From positions 47,995 through 111,994 of the forward strand of contig PAPO01000014.1 in NCBI GenBank assembly GCA_002708935.1: a stretch of DNA of 64,000 nt. The letters run 5' to 3'. Of this stretch, positions 61,840 to 64,000 are shown in pieces. The notes beneath the pieces are model-generated. The model searched no databases. It worked only from the letters and a program-made list of their open reading frames with translations, and was not told the origin of the DNA. Source of the stretch: Acidimicrobiaceae bacterium (GTDB taxonomy: Bacteria; Actinomycetota; Acidimicrobiia; Acidimicrobiales; Poriferisodalaceae). Made by a program: the position numbers and the translations under genes. Within the stretch, counting starts at the first letter, position 1, and every line of letters starts with the position of its first letter.

Positions 61840-62946
61840 TCAAGAAACTCGAACTGGCATCAATAGATACAGGAAGTCGCCGCCTTCACTCGAACGAAGG
61901 ACGGCCGGTTTTAACGCATCAAGCGTTTCGAGGACAACCTCATCACCAGGGGCAGCTTCTAACCCTTGAATGAGATAGTCGGGGTTGAAAGCAACCGTCA
62001 ACTCATCTCCGTTGTACTGGGCATCCACTTCCTCTTGTGCCTGACCCACATCTTGCGTAACCGCCATTAGTTCAACACAATCAGACTTCTGGGTGATTCT
62101 CAGTGGCGTTGTGTCTCGCGCCATCAACTTCACGCGGCGAACAGCTTCCAGTAGTGGCTCGCGACCAATAGTCAATTGGTTCGGATAGCTACTTGGAATT
62201 AGCTGTCTGTAATTAGGGAACTCTCCCTCGATTAGCCGAGTTGTTACTTGAACCTCTCCATCGTCGACCGTTACGTCGAAGCTGACCTCGCGTTCGCCCA
62301 ACCGAACGGTGACCTCCTCGGAATCGCCTAAGACTCGTGCCAGCTCATCAAGAGCTCTCGAAGGAACCAACACTTTTTGGCCCTCACTCAACACCGTCGC
62401 TTCAGGAAGATCACGGACAGCCAGGCGATATGAGTCGGTAGCCACCAAACGAAGTCCACCGTCTTCAGCTGACATCAGGACGCCAGTAAGAATGGGCCTC
62501 GCATCATCTCCGCTTGCAGCCCGGACAACTTGCTTCAACCCGGCCGCCAGATCTGCTGTCGAAACAGTTACCTCGTCACCTTTTGGGTCGGACAGAGAGG
62601 GAAAGTCGTCAACAGGCAGCGTGCGAACAGAAAATTGGGAACGCCCGCCTGAGATTTTTGCTTCCTCCTCGGCCACCTCAACTTCGATTGCCCCCGAGTC
62701 AAGAGAACGAATGATGTCGACGACTATACGCGACGGCAAAACAGCTTCACCAGATTCGGTGACAGCAACAGATACTGATGCCCGAACCGTGATCTCCAGG
62801 TCACTACCAGTCATTGTTAGAACGTCTTTGTGTGCCTTTAAATGGATGCCAGTGAGAACTGGCAACGCACCACCTCGACTACTGACGGCTCTACTTGCAG
62901 TGCTTAGTTGCTCGACGAGTGCGTCGCGTTCACATCGAAATTTCAC
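61840..62946 (-). CDS. dnaN: DNA polymerase III beta sliding clamp
   Basis: MKFRCERDALVEQLSTASRAVSSRGGALPVLTGIHLKA, LVATDSYRLAVRDL, YLLMPVRVS. Confidence 0.95.
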   Translation of the reverse strand: MKFRCERDALVEQLSTASRAVSSRGGALPVLTGIHLKAHKDVLTMTGSDLEITVRASVSVAVTESGEAVLPSRIVVDIIRSLDSGAIEVEVAEEEAKISGGRSQFSVRTLPVDDFPSLSDPKGDEVTVSTADLAAGLKQVVRAASGDDARPILTGVLMSAEDGGLRLVATDSYRLAVRDLPEATVLSEGQKVLVPSRALDELARVLGDSEEVTVRLGEREVSFDVTVDDGEVQVTTRLIEGEFPNYRQLIPSSYPNQLTIGREPLLEAVRRVKLMARDTTPLRITQKSDCVELMAVTQDVGQAQEEVDAQYNGDELTVAFNPDYLIQGLEAAPGDEVVLETLDALKPAVLRSSEGGDFLYLLMPVRVS

Positions 62947-63176
62947 GTCGCCCTTCTTCTTTCTATTTGTTTTCTAAAATTAAATAGTGGTAATAGGTCC
63001 TGTGGATTGTGGACAAGTTCACATAACACCTAGTCAGTTGCTGTTTCTTTATCGACACTACTGTCCACCGCCACCCACAGGAGACCGAATGCGTTTGGAA
63101 ATACCTGCAAATTTTGTGGACAACTAAACTTTTTCCACCTCATCTCCACAATGACATCCAGAACCTTATCCACGGG
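62947..63176. other. Candidate oriC (dnaA-dnaN spacer with DnaA-box-like motifs)
   Basis: TGTGGACAA at 63008-63016 and 63116-63124, TTATCCACG at 63166-63174 (each one mismatch from TTATCCACA or its complement), plus TGTGGATTG at 63001; AT-rich edge near dnaN. Confidence 0.7.
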
Positions 63177-64000
63177 CTAATTGGACTTGATGTCGGAAAT
63201 CAACGCGCTGACCTGATCATAAACTTGTCGGCGCTCCGCCATCTGGTTCCCCACCTTCTCAACAGCGTGCATGACAGTTGTGTGATCTCGCCCACCGAAC
63301 TCTCGAGCAATTGCTGGATAACTCAGATCCGTCAATTCACGAACGACGTACATGCTTATTTGACGAGCCTGAACGAGGCTGCGGTGCCTTCGTTTCCCCA
63401 TGAGCTCATCAACGTCATACCCAAACATTTCAGATGTGGCATTGAGGATTACATCTGGAGTAATTGGCCTGGACTCGTTGTTGTGCACGATGTCGCCAAG
63501 AACCCGCTCAGCAAGATCAACGGAAATTGGTTCATCGGTTAATGATGCATAAGCACTGACGCGGATAAGGGCCCCCTCCAGTTCACGGATGTTGTTCGTT
63601 ATGAGTTCTGCAATAAATTCCAGCGCTTCATCTGGAACTTCACTTCGCGCCACTTCAGTTTTCTTCCTCAGAATTGCCAGGCGGGTTTCAACATCAGGTG
63701 GTTGGATGTCAGTGATGAGGCCCCATTCAAATCTGCTGCGGAGACGATCTTCCAGCGTTGCAATGTTCCTCGGGGGTCTATCTGAAGACAGGATGACTTG
63801 TCTACCAGCTCCATGAAGTGAATTGAAAGTGTGAAAAAACTCTTCTTGAAGCCCTTCTTTCCCCTCCATGAACTGGATGTCATCGATCAACAAAACATCA
63901 ATGTCGCGATAGCGACGTTTGAAAGTGCTGGTTGTAGAAGTACGTATCGCTTCAACGAACTCATTCATGAAAGTTTCCGTTGAAACATATCTGGCCGTGT
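63177..64000 (-). CDS. dnaA: Chromosomal replication initiator DnaA, truncated at window end
   Basis: [71 protein letters not shown]; frame remains open to base 64000. Confidence 0.97.
   Translation of the reverse strand, partial: TARYVSTETFMNEFVEAIRTSTTSTFKRRYRDIDVLLIDDIQFMEGKEGLQEEFFHTFNSLHGAGRQVILSSDRPPRNIATLEDRLRSRFEWGLITDIQPPDVETRLAILRKKTEVARSEVPDEALEFIAELITNNIRELEGALIRVSAYASLTDEPISVDLAERVLGDIVHNNESRPITPDVILNATSEMFGYDVDELMGKRRHRSLVQARQISMYVVRELTDLSYPAIAREFGGRDHTTVMHAVEKVGNQMAERRQVYDQVSALISDIKSN

Overview
The window covers the oriC-proximal part of an actinobacterial-type chromosome. The housekeeping block dnaA-[oriC-like spacer]-dnaN-recF-DUF721-gyrB-gyrA-DUF3566-tRNA-Ile lies on the minus strand at the right end. 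Most of the left ~46 kb is a dense set of nitrogen-heterocycle, ureide and carbamoyl catabolism genes. It holds four molybdenum-hydroxylase catalytic subunits, an SsnA-like amidohydrolase, D- and L-carbamoylases, a BMP/PnrA-type ABC importer, an NMT1/SsuC-type ABC importer, beta-ureidopropionase-like and dihydropyrimidinase genes, a class III aminotransferase, TenA, hydantoinase A/B, and F420/LLM oxidoreductases. The most interesting part is a translationally coupled minus-strand operon (31.6-39.9 kb) with a ring-opening amidohydrolase of the barbiturase/cyanuric acid hydrolase family followed by homologues of the three oxamate carbamoyltransferase subunits (DUF2877/AllH, FdrA/AllF, DUF1116/AllG) and HyuA/HyuB. 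A CoxMSL-type Mo-hydroxylase operon and a structurally reduced carbamate kinase lie next to it. I propose, as inference only, a phosphorolytic ATP-yielding branch of oxidative pyrimidine degradation: barbiturate -> ureidomalonate -> malonamate + carbamoyl phosphate -> ATP. I also report two small membrane-protein ORFs missed by the ORF track, a cluster of five distinct palindromes in one intergenic region, and a strong intercistronic hairpin. All family calls come from motif recognition by eye; no database search was run.
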